From positions 1 to 6,390 of the forward strand of contig JANXXA010000087.1 of the NCBI GenBank assembly GCA_025350885.1: a stretch of 6,390 bases of DNA. The letters are read 5' to 3'. The position numbers were made by a program, and so were the translations under genes. The notes under the pieces are model-generated. The model saw nothing but the letters and a program-made list of their open reading frames with translations, had not been told where the DNA came from and searched no databases. Below, piece by piece: positions 5,477-6,390 of the stretch (within the stretch, counting starts at the first letter, position 1; each line of letters starts with the position of its first letter). The DNA comes from Phenylobacterium sp. (GTDB lineage: Bacteria > Pseudomonadota > Alphaproteobacteria > Caulobacterales > Caulobacteraceae).

Positions 5477-5492
5477 GCGCTAGATATGGTTC
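5477..5492 (+). promoter_or_regulatory. NrdR box 2 upstream of nrdB
   Basis: GCGCTAGATATGGTTC matches CwAtATaTwG at 8 of 10 central positions (CTAgATATgG). It is 31 bases from box 1 and ends 56 bases before the GTG start. The paired arrangement copies that of nrdA, which means nrdB has its own NrdR-controlled promoter. The box also covers an in-frame ATG (5486), which argues against that ATG as the nrdB start. Confidence 0.7.
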
Positions 5493-5548
5493 CGGATCGG
5501 TGGCTAACTTCCCTCTCAGCCTCCGCCAGCGTTCGGGATTTCGCAACC

Positions 5549-6166
5549 GTGACCACGTCCAACATCCGCGCCCTGCCGGGCCTGCTCACGCCCTCGGCCG
5601 CCTACAAGCCGTTCCGCTATCCCTGGGCCTACGAATTCTGGAAGAAGCAGCAGCAGGTCCACTGGATGCCCGAGGAGGTGCCGCTGGGCGAGGACTGCAA
5701 GGACTGGGCGACCAAGCTCAATGACCGCGAGCGCAACCTGCTGACCCAGATCTTCCGCTTCTTCACCCAGTCGGACGTCGAGGTGAACGACAACTACATG
5801 GAGCGCTACGCCCGGGTCTTCAAACCGACCGAGGTGAAGATGATGCTGGCGGCCTTCTCCAACATGGAGACCATCCACATCGCCGCCTACGCGCTCCTGC
5901 TGGAGACGATCGGCATGCCGGATTCCGAGTTCTCGGCGTTCACGCAGTACAAGGAGATGCGCGACAAGCACGACTTCATGCAGAAGTTCGGCGTCGAGAC
6001 CAATGAAGATGTTCTGCGCACGCTCGCCATGTTCGGCGCCTTCACCGAAGGCCTGCAGCTGTTTGCGTCCTTCGCCATGCTGATGAACTTCCCGCGTCTC
6101 AACAAGATGAAGGGCATGGGCCAGATCGTGACCTGGTCGATCCGCGATGAGAGCCTGCATTGCGAA
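5549..6166 (+). CDS. nrdB: Class I ribonucleotide reductase small (beta) subunit, interrupted at a chimeric joint
   Basis: From GTG 5549 the frame encodes 206 residues of a NrdB that normally has about 330-350. It begins TTSNIRALPGLLTPSAAYKP. The diiron ligands are D76, E107, H110, E167, E201 and H204, and Y114 is the radical tyrosine (E107-T-I-H110-I-A-A-Y114). NrdB makes the tyrosyl radical used by NrdA. There is no ATP-cone at this N terminus. H204 is encoded at 6158-6160, exactly where an inverted nrdB copy begins. Beyond about 6167 the frame stays open to the window end but reads only antisense sequence (ARKQLQSLGEAAEHG...), so the C-terminal 130 or so residues, including the tail that binds NrdA, are missing. 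GTG is preferred over ATG 5486, which has no ribosome binding site and lies in an NrdR box. A weak GGGA (5535-5538) precedes GTG. Confidence 0.92.
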
Positions 6167-6167
6167 G
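6158..6167. other. Fold-back junction between forward and inverted nrdB, with microhomology
   Basis: CATTGCGAA (6158-6166) serves both sides. Forward it encodes H-C-E of the NrdB motif RDESLHCE. In reverse it encodes F-A-M of the motif LFASFAM. Base 6167 (G) also fits the Gly codon expected next in the forward gene. Shared short sequence at an inverted join is typical of template switching during amplification, and also of microhomology-mediated rearrangement in cells. Confidence 0.75.
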
Positions 6168-6390
6168 CTCGCAAACAGCTGCAGTCCCTCGGTGAAGCCG
6201 CCGAACATGGCGATGGTGCGGGCGATGTCGGCGTCGGTATCGACCCCGAACTGCTGCATATAGTCGTGCTTGTCGCGCATCGCCTGGTAATCCAGGAACG
6301 CGGTGAATTCCGAATCCGGCATGCCGATCGTCTCCAGCAGGAGCGCGTAGGCGGCGATGTGGATCGTCTCCATGTTGGAGAAGGCGGCCA
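6158..6390 (-). pseudogene. nrdB: Inverted, diverged partial nrdB copy running off the window end
   Basis: Read on the minus strand from 6390, this encodes 77 codons of NrdB (AAFSNMETIHIAAYALLLET ... LFASFAM) matching 5847-6079 of the forward nrdB. Identity is 198/233 bases with no gaps and 64/78 residues. The ligands E and H of METIH, the radical Tyr and the TEG glutamate are kept, and all changes are in-frame substitutions, so it comes from a working nrdB rather than a decaying one. Homology stops at the Met codon (6160-6158): the next codons, CAG GCT CTC, are the antisense of the forward gene. Its 5' half would lie beyond the window. It is called a pseudogene only because it is a fragment. 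It may be a foreign piece joined artificially. Confidence 0.85.

Noticed and set aside
5486..5548. In-frame ATG at 5486 as the nrdB start (21 more residues)
   Set aside because: No ribosome binding site, it lies in NrdR box 2, and the added residues do not look like a NrdB N terminus.
5516..6373. A 285-codon open frame on the minus strand starting METIHIAAYALLLE
   Set aside because: Only its first 72 or so codons are real NrdB sequence (the inverted fragment). The rest is the antisense of the forward nrdB, kept open by high GC.
6167..6390. Continuation of the forward nrdB frame to the window end
   Set aside because: After the joint it reads the antisense strand of the inverted copy (ARKQLQSLGEAAEHG and on). 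No NrdB C-terminal features are present.

Overview
The window looks like chromosomal DNA from a high-GC alphaproteobacterium, most likely Caulobacteraceae (Caulobacter/Phenylobacterium/Brevundimonas type). The basis is the strong GC bias at third codon positions, the form of the NrdA/NrdB proteins (a short NrdA without an ATP-cone and a NrdB beginning TTSNIRALPGLLTPSAAYKP), and GANTC sites in the promoter regions. The lineage is judged by protein resemblance from memory, not by a search.

Left part (1-1953). The last 48 codons of putA (proline dehydrogenase/P5C dehydrogenase) end at 149. Convergent to it is a three-gene operon on the minus strand, read from 1953 down to 165, with each gene overlapping the next by 4 bases (GTGA, then ATGA). 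It encodes a 334-aa zinc peptidase of the M35/aspzincin type (HELTH, GTNDHRY, NADSWGYF) without a signal peptide, then two small paralogous proteins (114 and 148 aa) that share a GVRYEA..W / ELW.TK.Y / PDME.DKQ core. Only the second has a signal peptide. This unit is the best candidate for an undescribed system: a peptidase with paired inhibitor- or immunity-like partners, one cytoplasmic and one exported.

Middle part (1954-5548). A 372-base divergent intergenic region carries two NrdR-like boxes 31 bases apart, followed by a leader hairpin and nrdA (619 aa, complete, all catalytic cysteines present). Then come an outer-membrane beta-barrel protein related to the LpxR lipid A deacylase family, preceded by a near-consensus sigma-54 promoter, and a 276-base gap. 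That gap holds a large imperfect inverted repeat and a second pair of NrdR-like boxes, again 31 bases apart, in front of nrdB. nrdA and nrdB, the two subunits of class I ribonucleotide reductase, thus appear to be separate transcription units under the same repressor, with an unrelated envelope gene between them.

Right end (5549-6390). nrdB starts normally (GTG) and encodes all diiron ligands and the radical tyrosine, but the reading breaks at about 6158-6167. From there to the window end the sequence is an inverted, diverged copy (198/233 bases identical, no gaps) of the middle of nrdB, coding on the minus strand. The two halves share about 9 bases of microhomology at the join. This is either a chimeric joint (library, amplification or assembly) between two related genomes, or a real inverted rearrangement with a second nrdB. 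It should be resolved before nrdB is called truncated.
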